DNA of 64,000 nt, taken from an uncultured Propionibacteriaceae bacterium (lineage in GTDB: Bacteria > Actinomycetota > Actinomycetes > Propionibacteriales > Propionibacteriaceae). Shown piece after piece: positions 25,859-33,922 of the stretch (its first letter is position 1; the number at the start of each line of letters is the position of its first letter). A model generated the notes under the pieces. That model saw only the letters and a program-made list of their open reading frames with translations. It searched no databases and had not been told where the DNA came from. The stretch lies in NCBI GenBank assembly GCA_945911015.1, contig CAMDZW010000020.1:1-64000 (forward strand), read 5' to 3'. The translations under genes and the position numbers were made by a program.

Positions 25859-26460
25859 CAACTCTCCAGATCAAGGACGTTGGCGGGCTTGGACGGCCGG
25901 TCCTGGGGTGTGGGGGATGGGGGCGCGGCCGGTGTCCGGGGCATGGCCGAGGCATTCAGGTCGAGGGTGCCGCCGGAGCTGGCGTGACCGAACTTGGCCT
26001 GGAGGAATCGGCCGTGGGCGATCAACGCTTCGGCGTCGGCGCGGTTGACCGCGTCGAAGACCTTGTCCATGGTTGCGCCGAGCAGGTCGAGTTGGTCGAC
26101 CAGCAACAGCAGCGAAGTCTTGCCGTTCTCGATGGGACGTGAGTCGGCCCAGTCCCGAGGAAGGCGCAGGTAGCTGCCGAGTGCCTCGGGCAGGTAGTCG
26201 GTGGCGGTGGCCATCACCGAGTACGCCTGGGGACTGGCGAGCCCGAGATTGCGCAGTCGCGGGAGGGTGAGCCGGATGATGTTCGCGATCCGGGACACCC
26301 GGGACCGGACCATGGTGGGGGCCTTGGCCTCGGTGGCCTGTTCGACGACTCGGTCCAGAGCGGCCAGGATGTCGTCCTCGGTCGGCGGCGCAGGGGGAGC
26401 GTCGGTGGGTTCGGGCTCCTCCTCACCCATCAACCGGGAGATCCAGTCGGCAAGTCCCAC
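25858..26460 (-). CDS. XpaC-like protein paired with TelA
   Basis: A 200-residue soluble helical protein. GTG 26460 has GAGGGG nine bases upstream and avoids overlap with telA, whose stop is 13 bp away. The C-terminal half (TATDYLPEALGSYLRLPRDWA, then LLLLVDQLDLLGATMDKVFDAV and HGRFLQAKFG) resembles XpaC/PF10112-type proteins, which commonly sit next to telA (xpaC-yaaN in Bacillus). Biochemical function unknown. The XpaC assignment is from pattern recall and position and is moderately secure. Confidence 0.65.
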   Translation of the reverse strand: MGLADWISRLMGEEEPEPTDAPPAPPTEDDILAALDRVVEQATEAKAPTMVRSRVSRIANIIRLTLPRLRNLGLASPQAYSVMATATDYLPEALGSYLRLPRDWADSRPIENGKTSLLLLVDQLDLLGATMDKVFDAVNRADAEALIAHGRFLQAKFGHASSGGTLDLNASAMPRTPAAPPSPTPQDRPSKPANVLDLES

Positions 26461-26473
26461 TCCGGGCGTCCCC

Positions 26474-27739
26474 TCAGGCCTGTGCGTCGATGTCGAGCTG
26501 GCCGCCGGGCAGCTTGCCGGCAGCCAGCTGCGGATCCTGACGGCGGGCCCGATCCAGGTAATCCTGCGACTTGACGACTTCATGTTCCAGGACACCGATG
26601 GTGGCCGACATGTTGTCCAGGGCCTGCAGCTTGAAGTTGTCGATCGTGTCCATCGTCTCGTAGATGTTCTGGAAGGCAGCCTGCAACTGCGGCAGCCCGA
26701 TCGTGGCCGAGGCCGCCTCCTGCTGGATCCGGGCCGAGTTCTCCTTCAACATCTCCGAGGTGCGCTGGATCATGTCGGAGGTGGTCTCGTTGAGCGCGGT
26801 GATCTGGTCCAGGACCATCTTCTGATTGCCCAGGGCCTGAGCCACGACCACAGCCGTACGCAGAGCCGACACCGTGGTCGTCGACGCCCGGTCGACGCCC
26901 TTGATCAGCTCGATGTTGTTCTTGATGATGATGTCGATGGCCAGATAGCTCTGGATCGACACGGCGAGCTGGGTGAGCAGGTCCTGGTGCTTCTGCCGTA
27001 CGTAGAACAAGACATCCTGGCTGAGGGCCTTGGCCTTCTCCGGGTCACTCAGCTCCAGCTCGGCGATCTTCGCGGTGAGCTTGGTGTCGAGCTGTTCAGC
27101 GATGTAGAGGTACTGGTTGAGCCGACCCATGTTGTCCCACAGGTGTTGCTTCTCCATGTTGAGCGCGACATTGTCCTTGGTCAGCTCGTCCTGGCCGTTG
27201 CGCAGCGAGTGCAGGATGCCGTTGAGGTGGGACTGGGCGCTCTGGTACTTGCGGAAGTAGTCGGCGATCTGGTCACCGAAAGGAATGAAGCCGAGCAGCT
27301 TCTTCGGCCCCTTGGCCTGGCTCGGGTCGAGGTCCTCCACGGTGCGGCGCAACTGCATGAGGGTCTTGCCGACGCTGCTGCCCTCGGAGATGCCGCCTTC
27401 GTTGAGGGCCTTGACCGGCTGTTCCAGCAAACGGTTGGAGGCCTCCGCCGCCTTGCGGATGTCGGCGTCGCCCATGGACCGGACATGCTCGGCCTGTTGC
27501 GCAAACTCGGGCGAACGGGTCTCGGCGTTGACCATGGCGTCCAGGAACGCCTCGACCTTGGCGTCAAGGGCCGGCACCTGTGCCTCGTCGATCTTGGGGG
27601 CCATCGCCGGGGCATCGGTCTCGGTGACGGTGGGCGGGGCGTCGGGCGCCTCGAGGGTCAGGGTCGCACCGGCACCGGTCGGTGCGGCCAGAGGAGCGGG
27701 GGCGGCGGCAGCGGCACCATGGGGCTGAGGAGTGGACAT
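26474..27739 (-). CDS. TelA/KlaA family protein (tellurite or toxic-anion resistance family)
   Basis: A 421-residue helical soluble protein of the TelA family, whose members occur in tellurite resistance and general envelope-stress settings; the mechanism is not settled. Characteristic text: LLGFIPFGDQIADYFRKYQSAQSHLNGIL, VALNMEKQHLWDNMGRL, SIQSYLAIDIIIKNNIELIKGVDRAS, and the repeated ALNETTSDMIQRTSEML region. First gene of the ten-gene run. ATG 27739 fits the AGGA ribosome site better than ATG 27745. The 116 bp to the TetR stop must hold its promoter; a TATCCT box (27788-27793, minus strand) is a weak candidate. Confidence 0.93.
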   Translation of the reverse strand: MSTPQPHGAAAAAPAPLAAPTGAGATLTLEAPDAPPTVTETDAPAMAPKIDEAQVPALDAKVEAFLDAMVNAETRSPEFAQQAEHVRSMGDADIRKAAEASNRLLEQPVKALNEGGISEGSSVGKTLMQLRRTVEDLDPSQAKGPKKLLGFIPFGDQIADYFRKYQSAQSHLNGILHSLRNGQDELTKDNVALNMEKQHLWDNMGRLNQYLYIAEQLDTKLTAKIAELELSDPEKAKALSQDVLFYVRQKHQDLLTQLAVSIQSYLAIDIIIKNNIELIKGVDRASTTTVSALRTAVVVAQALGNQKMVLDQITALNETTSDMIQRTSEMLKENSARIQQEAASATIGLPQLQAAFQNIYETMDTIDNFKLQALDNMSATIGVLEHEVVKSQDYLDRARRQDPQLAAGKLPGGQLDIDAQA

Positions 27740-27861
27740 CAGCATTCATCCTGACTTGGTGGTCGACATTGTGGGCGGTCGCACACGAGGATACTCAACC
27801 GCGGAGCCAGCGGCGGACCGAATGACCCTGAACCATCCACCAGATGGACCGGATCTGCTCA

Positions 27862-28500
27862 TCAGGGGAGCGGGTTCTCGGCGTCCTCACGTCGAGGAAA
27901 GCCACGGATTCCGCGCCACACCAGGCGGCTCACCAGTTCGGCGGCCTCATCGCGATCGAAGGTGTCGTCGGGATCGTACGGGCTCGACATCCAATACCGC
28001 GCACTGATCTGGGCGACGCCGACGAGGGAGACACCCAGGAGCCGGGCCCGGGCCGGCGGCAGGTCGGTGTCGTCGGAGATGACCTCGGTGACGGCCTCGG
28101 CCAAGCGGTCGGTCATCGCACCGATCCGGTCCCGGACCTCGTCGACGCCGGTCAGATCGGACTCGAAGACGAGCCGGAAGTCGGCCCGCTGCTCGGAGAC
28201 GAAACCGTAGAAGGCATCGATCGTCGCCACGACTCGGTCCCGGTTCACGTCGGTGGAGGCCAAGGCGTCGAGAACGATCCGTTCCAACCGGTCACAGGAC
28301 TGGTCCAGAACGGCCTGGTAGAGCTCTATCTTGGAGGAGAAGTGCTGGTAGAGCACCGGTTTGGACACTCCAGCGGCCTCGGCTATGTCATCCATCGCGG
28401 CCTGGTGGTAACCGACGCCGGTGAACACCTGTGCGGCGGCATCCATCAGCTGGCTGCGGCGTTGATCACGTGGCAGTCGGGCAACCCTCGGAGTGGTCAT
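27862..28500 (-). CDS. TetR-family regulator (Rv3208 type)
   Basis: A 212-residue repressor. N-terminal HTH: FTGVGYHQAAMDDIAEAAG then VSKPVLYQHFSSKIELYQAV. The ligand domain continues FRLVFESDLTG and ARYWMSS, as in the M. tuberculosis Rv3208 group. The ATG lies 6 nt after TATTAT (28507-28512), with no ribosome site, so it is probably leaderless. A TACTC-centred palindrome overlaps that -10 box and resembles one in the fadBA promoter, suggesting autoregulation and control of fatty-acid oxidation (inference). Confidence 0.92.
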   Translation of the reverse strand: MTTPRVARLPRDQRRSQLMDAAAQVFTGVGYHQAAMDDIAEAAGVSKPVLYQHFSSKIELYQAVLDQSCDRLERIVLDALASTDVNRDRVVATIDAFYGFVSEQRADFRLVFESDLTGVDEVRDRIGAMTDRLAEAVTEVISDDTDLPPARARLLGVSLVGVAQISARYWMSSPYDPDDTFDRDEAAELVSRLVWRGIRGFPRREDAENPLP

Positions 28501-28510
28501 TCGAGAATAA

Positions 28511-28522
28511 TACTCAGGGGTA
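28511..28522. promoter_or_regulatory. Candidate TetR autoregulatory operator
   Basis: TACTCAGGGGTA, an imperfect palindrome that matches the fadA-promoter palindrome core TACTCACGAGTA at 10 of 12 positions. It overlaps the -10 box (28507-28512) of the TetR gene. Confidence 0.4.
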
Positions 28523-28560
28523 GGGATGGCGGTGAGCTCATTTCACAAGGTGTCGGATGC

Positions 28561-29499
28561 TCACTGCACCGCCGGGAGCGGCGGCGGATCGTCGGTGAGC
28601 AGCTCGGCTGCCAGGTCCCCGTACCGATCGATCCGGTCGAGGACCTCGCTGGGGCCGAACCGCAGGTCGTGACCCTCGTCGACGTTGCCGACCTCATCCC
28701 AGGTGAGCGGGGTCGCCACACCGGGAGCAGACCGACCGCGCAGCGAGTAGGGCGCGACCGTGTTGCGGGCGGCCATGTTCTGGTTGTAGTCGAGCAGGAT
28801 GTGTCCGACCCGGCGCTGTTTGGCGACCGTGGTCACGAAACGGTCCGGATGGTGCCGGGTGAGTCGCTCGGCCATGGCCTTCACATAGGCCCTGGCCAAG
28901 TGGGTCGGCGTCGGCGCGATCGCCGCCGACACCTGCAGGCCCTTGCTGCCGGTGGTGCGGGGCACCCCGATGAGGTCGTCTGCGGCCAGCTCGGCACCGA
29001 CGATCAATGCCGCCTCGGCGCTGTCGGCCATGGTGATCCCCTCGCCCGGGTCGAGGTCGACGATGAGCCGATCGGCCAACGGATGGGCCGGCCCGTGCTC
29101 GCTGTCGTCGGGCAGCACCACGGGGCGTTCCTGCACCGAGGCGAACCGCCACTGCGGGACATGGATCTCGATCGAGGCCAGATTGGCCAGGACGACCAGG
29201 GTGGCGGCGTCATCGATCACGACGTAGTCGACCGCCCCCTCGCTGGTGCCGACCCGGTCGCGCCGTACCCAGTCCGGACAACCGGTCGGGGCGTTCTTCT
29301 CATAGAAATGCACCCCGTTGACCCCGTCGGGGAAACGGATCCGGGTGGCGGCGCGGTCGGCCAGATGGGGCAGCATCACGTCGGCTGCTCGGACGTAGTA
29401 GTCGATCATCTCGGCCTTGGTCCAGCCGTCGTCGAACAAGACCTTGTCGAGATTGGTCAAGGTGACGACGCGGTCCCCGATCTGGGTGCGGACCTCCAT
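28561..29499 (-). CDS. LigD-type polymerase-domain protein (primase-polymerase family), His-to-Gln variant
   Basis: Stand-alone polymerase domain of 312 residues, archaeo-eukaryotic primase superfamily, as in bacterial LigD and mycobacterial PolD/Prim-Pol proteins used in end joining or gap repair. Metal ligands DLD are at residues 148-150 and LLDYNQN at 235-241. Motif II, normally SGGKGLHV, reads TTGSKGLQV with Gln189 in place of the conserved His that contacts the incoming nucleotide, so activity may be altered. The -10 box TAGGCT (29506-29511) ends 6 nt before the ATG (leaderless). No Ku gene is in the window. Confidence 0.88.
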   Translation of the reverse strand: MEVRTQIGDRVVTLTNLDKVLFDDGWTKAEMIDYYVRAADVMLPHLADRAATRIRFPDGVNGVHFYEKNAPTGCPDWVRRDRVGTSEGAVDYVVIDDAATLVVLANLASIEIHVPQWRFASVQERPVVLPDDSEHGPAHPLADRLIVDLDPGEGITMADSAEAALIVGAELAADDLIGVPRTTGSKGLQVSAAIAPTPTHLARAYVKAMAERLTRHHPDRFVTTVAKQRRVGHILLDYNQNMAARNTVAPYSLRGRSAPGVATPLTWDEVGNVDEGHDLRFGPSEVLDRIDRYGDLAAELLTDDPPPLPAVQ

Positions 29500-29539
29500 G
29501 GATCGAGCCTAGCGGGACTGTCTCGTGGAGGGGCGCAGC

Positions 29540-30637
29540 TCAGGAGTGCGGCTGGAACGTACGGGCCAACTCCCGACCGGCTTCGACCACCCACCGGCCG
29601 GTGTCGGCCAAGGCGGCTTCGCGCGATCCGGCAAGATCGGTCAGGGAGACCGTGGTGAGCCCGCGACCGCGTTCGGACTCAGCAACCTGGCCGGCGACCA
29701 CCGCGGTCCGTACGGGGTCGTCGACGGCGCGCAGGACCGAGCCGACGACCTTGCCGGTCCACGACGTCGCGTCGAAGCGACCCTCGCCGCTGACGACCAG
29801 ATCGGCGGTCGGCAGCAGCGCGGTCAGACCCGTCTGGTCAGCGACCCAGCTCGCACCGGGCTCGATCGTCGCTCCGAGGGCGGTGGCCAGGCCGTACCCG
29901 GTGCCACCGGCCGCACCTGCTCCTGGCTGGTCCGGATCTCCACCGAGAAGCTCGGCCCAGCGTGCCAGGGCGTGGTCCAACTCGGCGACCTGTTCGGGTG
30001 AGGCGCCCTTCTGCGGGCCGAAGACGGCTGCCGCACCACCGGCGCCGAGGAGGCCGGCGGTGACATCGGTCATGGCAACGACCTCGACCCCGGCAGGCCA
30101 GATGCCGGGGATGACCCGGGCCAGGGAGGTCAGGGCGGAGCCACCATCAGGCACTGGCTGGCCCGTCTGGTCGCACAACTGCCAGCCCAGCGCGGAGAGG
30201 GCACCGGCGCCACCGTCGGTGCTGGCTGACCCGCCGAGTCCGATCAGGATCTGGGTGCAGCCGGCGGCGACCGCATCGGACATGACCTGCCCGAGGCCGC
30301 GGGTCGTCGCACCCATCGGATCGAGGTGGGCCATCAGCGGCAGTCCGCTCATCTGGGCCAGGTCACACACGGCCGTCGTGCCGTGGCGGTACCAGCGACC
30401 GGTGACCGGCCGGTGGTCAGGTCCGACCACGTCAAGCTCGTGCCAGCGTCCGCCCGGGAGCGCGGCGGCGATCACCTCGGCGGTGCCTTCACCACCGTCA
30501 GCCTGTCCCAGCTCGATCACTTTGTCCTCGGAACGGACCGACCGCCATCCTTCGGCGAGCCAGGCAGCGACCTCGGTTGCTGTCGCCGAACCCTTGAAGG
30601 CATCGGGGCAGAACACGACTGTGGACGTTGGGGTCAT
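29540..30637 (-). CDS. glxK: Glycerate kinase (GlxK family)
   Basis: Phosphorylates glycerate with ATP (cytoplasm). 365 residues, the usual family length. Typical stretches: CPDAFKGSATATEVA at the start, ADGGEGTAEVIAAAL, LIGLGGSASTDGGAGAL, AVFGPQKGA, and DLVVSGEGRFDATSWTGKV. ATG 30637 has AGGAG six bases upstream. It is co-oriented with the polymerase-domain gene 40 bp downstream and diverges from DUF4193. Confidence 0.94.
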   Translation of the reverse strand: MTPTSTVVFCPDAFKGSATATEVAAWLAEGWRSVRSEDKVIELGQADGGEGTAEVIAAALPGGRWHELDVVGPDHRPVTGRWYRHGTTAVCDLAQMSGLPLMAHLDPMGATTRGLGQVMSDAVAAGCTQILIGLGGSASTDGGAGALSALGWQLCDQTGQPVPDGGSALTSLARVIPGIWPAGVEVVAMTDVTAGLLGAGGAAAVFGPQKGASPEQVAELDHALARWAELLGGDPDQPGAGAAGGTGYGLATALGATIEPGASWVADQTGLTALLPTADLVVSGEGRFDATSWTGKVVGSVLRAVDDPVRTAVVAGQVAESERGRGLTTVSLTDLAGSREAALADTGRWVVEAGRELARTFQPHS

Positions 30638-30872
30638 TGCAGGACTCCTTCGGGAACAAATTCGGGTTCGATGCGTTGTCACTACGGCGTGGACACGACG
30701 CAGCTTGGGCAGGTGTGGTAAAGATACGCCGAGCACTGAGCGCAAACATCTGTGAGCCGGCGCAGTGGACACCGACGCAGATCATCACCGAGGGTTCGGC
30801 GGAACCTGGCAGGACGGCCCGCAGACGAGCGGGGGCGGGCCCCAGCGGACGTACGGAAGTGGAAGGGAAGAC

Positions 30873-31172
30873 ATGGCGACTGACTACGACGCCCCACGCA
30901 AGACAGACGAGGACATCAGCGAGGACAGCATTGAGGAGCTGAAGACTCGCCGCAACGACAAGAACTCCGGAAAGGTCGACGAGGACGAGGTCGAGGCGGC
31001 CGAATCCTTCGAACTCCCCGGCGCTGACCTCTCCCACGAGGAACTGACCGTCCGGGTCCTTCCTCGACAGCAGGACGAGTTCACCTGTGCCGGCTGCTTC
31101 CTGGTGCGCCACCGCAGCCAGATCGCCGAGAGCAAGGGCGATCAGCACTACTGCTTCGACTGCGCGGGCTGA
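30873..31172 (+). CDS. DUF4193 family protein (Rv2699c type), zinc-ribbon-like
   Basis: A 99-residue acidic protein of a conserved actinobacterial family; starts MATDYDAPRKTDED and ends with two Cys pairs (FTCAGCFLVRHRSQ...YCFDCAG) that probably bind zinc. GGAAGGGAAG precedes the ATG. It opens the Rv2689c-Rv2699c-like block. The 235-bp upstream gap contains no other gene that I can see. Function unknown. Confidence 0.92.
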   Translation: MATDYDAPRKTDEDISEDSIEELKTRRNDKNSGKVDEDEVEAAESFELPGADLSHEELTVRVLPRQQDEFTCAGCFLVRHRSQIAESKGDQHYCFDCAG

Positions 31173-31192
31173 GTTCTTCGAGCAACAGCATG

Positions 31193-31224
31193 ACGGGCGG
31201 GCCGCCGAAAGGCGACCCGCCCGT
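31193..31224. terminator. Bidirectional hairpin terminator
   Basis: Perfect 9-bp stem, ACGGGCGGG and CCCGCCCGT, with a 14-nt loop, placed between the convergent DUF4193 and DUF4235 genes. No U-tract, as is common in actinobacteria. Confidence 0.7.
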
Positions 31225-31239
31225 TGGCGTACCCGAACC

Positions 31240-31530
31240 TCACATGTTGATCTTGACCTTGCCCAGGCCGGGAGCGGTACGGCCGTGACGGTTGAAGTGC
31301 TTGGCGGCGAGCCTGGCACTGATGAGCTGGGCGGCGCCGACGCCGACGCCACTGGCCAATGCCCAGATGACGGCCCTGGCCCATGGGGTCTCCGGATCGG
31401 TCGGCGAGGGTGGCTCCTCACCGGTGACCTGCTTCCACCCGAAGGTCAGCAGCTTCTGGGCGGCGAAGGTCGCGCCGGCACCGACGACGCCGATGTAGAC
31501 CTTCCAGACCACCTTCTCGGTGAGTTCCAT
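31240..31530 (-). CDS. DUF4235 family small membrane protein
   Basis: A 96-residue protein with two hydrophobic stretches (VYIGVVGAGATFAAQKLL and AVIWALASGVGVGAAQLISA), matching the actinobacterial DUF4235 family. AGGAGG precedes the ATG at 31530. It faces DUF4193 across a hairpin terminator and diverges from DUF3093. Function unknown. Confidence 0.88.
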   Translation of the reverse strand: MELTEKVVWKVYIGVVGAGATFAAQKLLTFGWKQVTGEEPPSPTDPETPWARAVIWALASGVGVGAAQLISARLAAKHFNRHGRTAPGLGKVKINM

Positions 31531-31578
31531 CCAAACCTCCTGCGTCGGGTCTTCGAGGGCCCGTCTAGGGTGAGCCTC

Positions 31579-32055
31579 ATGTCGCAGCCTCCAACCTACC
31601 GCGAGACCGTCGCCGTACCGTGGTACTGGTGGGCACTGGGTGCCGGATTTGCGTTCTCGATCTTCTTGGCGGCGCTACGGTTCTTCACTCCGGCCATCGG
31701 TCTGGCCGGTGCTGTGGTGACCATGCTGCTGATCGGGCTGGGGCTGGTGGCCTACAGCCGTACGGTCATCCGGGTCGACACGCAGGGCCTGTGGGTCGGG
31801 CGCGGCGTCCTCGAGTGGGAATGGTTGGGTTCGGCGACCGCTCTGTCGACCGAGGCAACCCGCGACCGGACCGGCCCAGGGGCCGATGCTCGGGCCTGGT
31901 TGTTCCTGAGGCCGTTCCTCGACCGTGGGGTGGAGGTCGCCGTGGTCGATCCGGCCGACCGTCATCCGTACTGGCTGGTCGCCACCCGGCACCCGGAGCG
32001 TCTGGCCCGGGCGATTGAGGCAGCACGCCCGGCTCGGGGCGGCGACAGCGGTTGA
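31579..32055 (+). CDS. DUF3093 membrane protein (Rv2698 type)
   Basis: A 158-residue protein with two transmembrane helices near the N-terminus (WYWWALGAGFAFSIFLAAL and IGLAGAVVTMLLIGLGLVAY) and a cytoplasmic C-terminal domain (RVDTQGLWVGRGVLEWEWLG). The ATG lies exactly 7 nt after TAGGGT (31566-31571), suggesting leaderless transcription. In mycobacteria dut lies next to this gene; here it is absent. Function unknown. Confidence 0.88.
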   Translation: MSQPPTYRETVAVPWYWWALGAGFAFSIFLAALRFFTPAIGLAGAVVTMLLIGLGLVAYSRTVIRVDTQGLWVGRGVLEWEWLGSATALSTEATRDRTGPGADARAWLFLRPFLDRGVEVAVVDPADRHPYWLVATRHPERLARAIEAARPARGGDSG

Positions 32056-32109
32056 TTAAGCTGTGACCGCATCCCGGGCTCGGGGTGGTCACGACCAGAG
32101 GGAGTTTCC

Positions 32110-32838
32110 ATGGGTCTGCGCAGGTTCTTCGGACGAGGCAGCGACGAAGCCGAGGACCACGACGATCCGGTCACCGGGGCCGACGGCGCGGAAGGCACCT
32201 CGGCCGACGCCGAGGAGGTGGACGAGGCGGCCCACTGGCTGGAGCTCGACGAACAGGAATGGCGCGAGGACGGCCCCTTCGACATCGACGAACTGGAGCC
32301 GGGTGCTCTCGACGAGCCCGATCCGCTGCGGGTTGACCTGGGCAGTCTCGTGCTGACCGGGTTCCCGGGGATGGAGCTGCGGTTCCAGGTCGCCGGCGAG
32401 GCACAGCAGATCATGTCGGTGTTGATTGTGCACGAGGACTCGGCACTGGAACTGTCGGCCTTCTCTGCACCGCGCAGCGGTGGGTTCTGGACCGAGGTGC
32501 GCGATGACATCATCGACGCCTCGCTGAAGGCGGGCGGGACTGTCGCCCACGCAGAGGGACCCTTCGGTACGGAGTTGCGGCGGTTGCTGCCCATGTCGAC
32601 CCCCGACGGAGAGCAGGCCTATCAGCCGAGCCGGATGTGGATGGCGCAGGGGCCGCGTTGGTGTCTACGTGGAGTGGTCTACGGTCAGGCCGCTGTCGTC
32701 AAGGGCACCGATGGGCCGGTCGAGCAGCTGCTGGAGACCTTCCGCGGCATTGTGGTCCGCCGTGGTGACCAGGCCATGGCTCCGGGAGAGTTGCTGCCGA
32801 TCACTGCGCCGGAAGGGCTGCGCCCCGCGGCGGGGTGA
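32110..32838 (+). CDS. DUF3710 family protein (Rv2696c type)
   Basis: A 242-residue soluble protein with an acidic N-terminal third and a conserved C-terminal domain (GSLVLTGFPGMELRFQV, GPRWCLRGVVYGQAA, VRRGDQAMAPGELLPITAP). GAGGGAG precedes the ATG, and TTAAGCT around 32054 is a probable -10 box with a short leader. Lies in the conserved order DUF3093, DUF3710, OB-fold. Function unknown. Confidence 0.92.
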   Translation: MGLRRFFGRGSDEAEDHDDPVTGADGAEGTSADAEEVDEAAHWLELDEQEWREDGPFDIDELEPGALDEPDPLRVDLGSLVLTGFPGMELRFQVAGEAQQIMSVLIVHEDSALELSAFSAPRSGGFWTEVRDDIIDASLKAGGTVAHAEGPFGTELRRLLPMSTPDGEQAYQPSRMWMAQGPRWCLRGVVYGQAAVVKGTDGPVEQLLETFRGIVVRRGDQAMAPGELLPITAPEGLRPAAG

Positions 32839-32841
32839 TCT

Positions 32842-33207
32842 TTAGCTGATCAGGTCGTAGCGAGGGTTGTACATCCGGCGTCGTCCGTCCCGGGTGGCGA
32901 TCCGCCCCTGCAACCGAACCTGGTGACCGATCTCGATGCCGGGGATCGAGCGACGTCCCAACCAGACGACGTCCAGCGATGCGGATCCGTCGTTGATCTC
33001 GGCGGTCAGGGTCGGGCGTTCGTTGGCCGGTGAACCGGACAGTGCGGTGATCCGTCCGGTCACACAGACCCGGTCGCGGTCCCGGCAGTCACTGATCGGT
33101 TGGCCGGCGGCGTGAAGGCCAGTCTCCCGGTCGTCGGTGTCGGGTTCAGCTGCGGAGGTGAAGAGTTTCTGCCAGATCCGCCGCATCGCCCCGGTGCCCT
33201 CAGACAT
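32842..33207 (-). CDS. OB-fold nucleic-acid-binding protein (Rv2694c type)
   Basis: A 121-residue protein with one OB-fold (VCVTGRITALSG, LTAEINDGSASLDVVWLGRR, IGHQVRLQGRIATRDGRRR), resembling RecG-wedge/ssDNA-binding type OB domains. ATG 33207 overlaps the ceoC end by 8 bp, so it is co-transcribed with the Trk genes. It converges with DUF3710, with only 3 bp between the stops. Confidence 0.85.
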   Translation of the reverse strand: MSEGTGAMRRIWQKLFTSAAEPDTDDRETGLHAAGQPISDCRDRDRVCVTGRITALSGSPANERPTLTAEINDGSASLDVVWLGRRSIPGIEIGHQVRLQGRIATRDGRRRMYNPRYDLIS

Positions 33208-33910
33208 GGTCGTCCTGCCCCATCGAGTTGTCTGGGCCCGCCGACTCGACTGATCGGGGAGCGAGCTGGGTGACGAGCTCACGTTCGCGATCGCCGGTGG
33301 TGACGAAGAGCAGTTCGTCCTCGCCTTCCAAGGTCCCGTCGGCATCGGGTGCCATGGCCGAGCCGTCGCGGATGATCGCCACCAGCACGACGTCGGCGGG
33401 AAGGTGCAGGTCGCGGATCCGGGTGCCGACCTCGGGGCTGTCGTCGGGGAGGGTCAGCTCGACCAGCTCGGCGGGGCCCTCACGGAAGGTGAGCAGGCGC
33501 ACCAGGTCACCGACGGCGACGGCCTCCTCGACCAGGGCCGACATCAGCCGAGGAGTGGACACCGCGACGTCGATGCCCCACTGGTCGGTGAACAACCACT
33601 CGTTGCGCGGATGGTTGACCCGAGCAACCGTACGGGGAACGCTGAACTCGGTCTTGGCCAGCAGTGAGTGGACCAGGTTGGCCTTGTCGTCACCGGTGGC
33701 GGCGATCGCGACGTCGAAGGTGTCGAGTCCGGCCTCCTCGAGCGAGGACAGCTCACAGGCATCGGCCAACAACCATTCGGCCCCGGCCACGGATGCGGCC
33801 TCGATGACCACCGGGTCGTTGTCAATCAGCAGGATGCGGTGACCGTTGGCGAGCAACTCGGTGGCGATGGACTGGCCGACATTTCCAGCCCCGGCAATGG
33901 CGACATGCAT
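33200..33910 (-). CDS. ceoC: Potassium uptake regulatory protein CeoC (TrkA family)
   Basis: A 236-residue cytoplasmic gating/regulatory subunit for Trk-type K+ uptake. TrkA-N Rossmann domain (VAIAGAGNVGQSIATELL, LLIDNDP, IAATGDDKANLV) followed by a TrkA-C domain (TRIRDLHLPADVVLVAIIRD). GAGGAG lies eight bases before the ATG. Paired with ceoB, 12 bp upstream, as in mycobacteria. The membrane pore subunit is not in this window. Confidence 0.92.
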   Translation of the reverse strand: MHVAIAGAGNVGQSIATELLANGHRILLIDNDPVVIEAASVAGAEWLLADACELSSLEEAGLDTFDVAIAATGDDKANLVHSLLAKTEFSVPRTVARVNHPRNEWLFTDQWGIDVAVSTPRLMSALVEEAVAVGDLVRLLTFREGPAELVELTLPDDSPEVGTRIRDLHLPADVVLVAIIRDGSAMAPDADGTLEGEDELLFVTTGDRERELVTQLAPRSVESAGPDNSMGQDDHV

Positions 33911-33922
33911 GGGTGTGGCTCC

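Noticed and set aside
23531-25987. 818-codon plus-strand frame over the glnX, AAA+ and xpaC-like region
   Set aside because: Antisense artefact; repeated GRLGGGRLGGG text mirrors the PTQPAP linker of the true minus-strand ATPase.
28570-29658. Plus-strand frames of several hundred codons over the polymerase-domain and glycerate kinase genes
   Set aside because: No domain motifs, and they conflict with two well-supported minus-strand genes.
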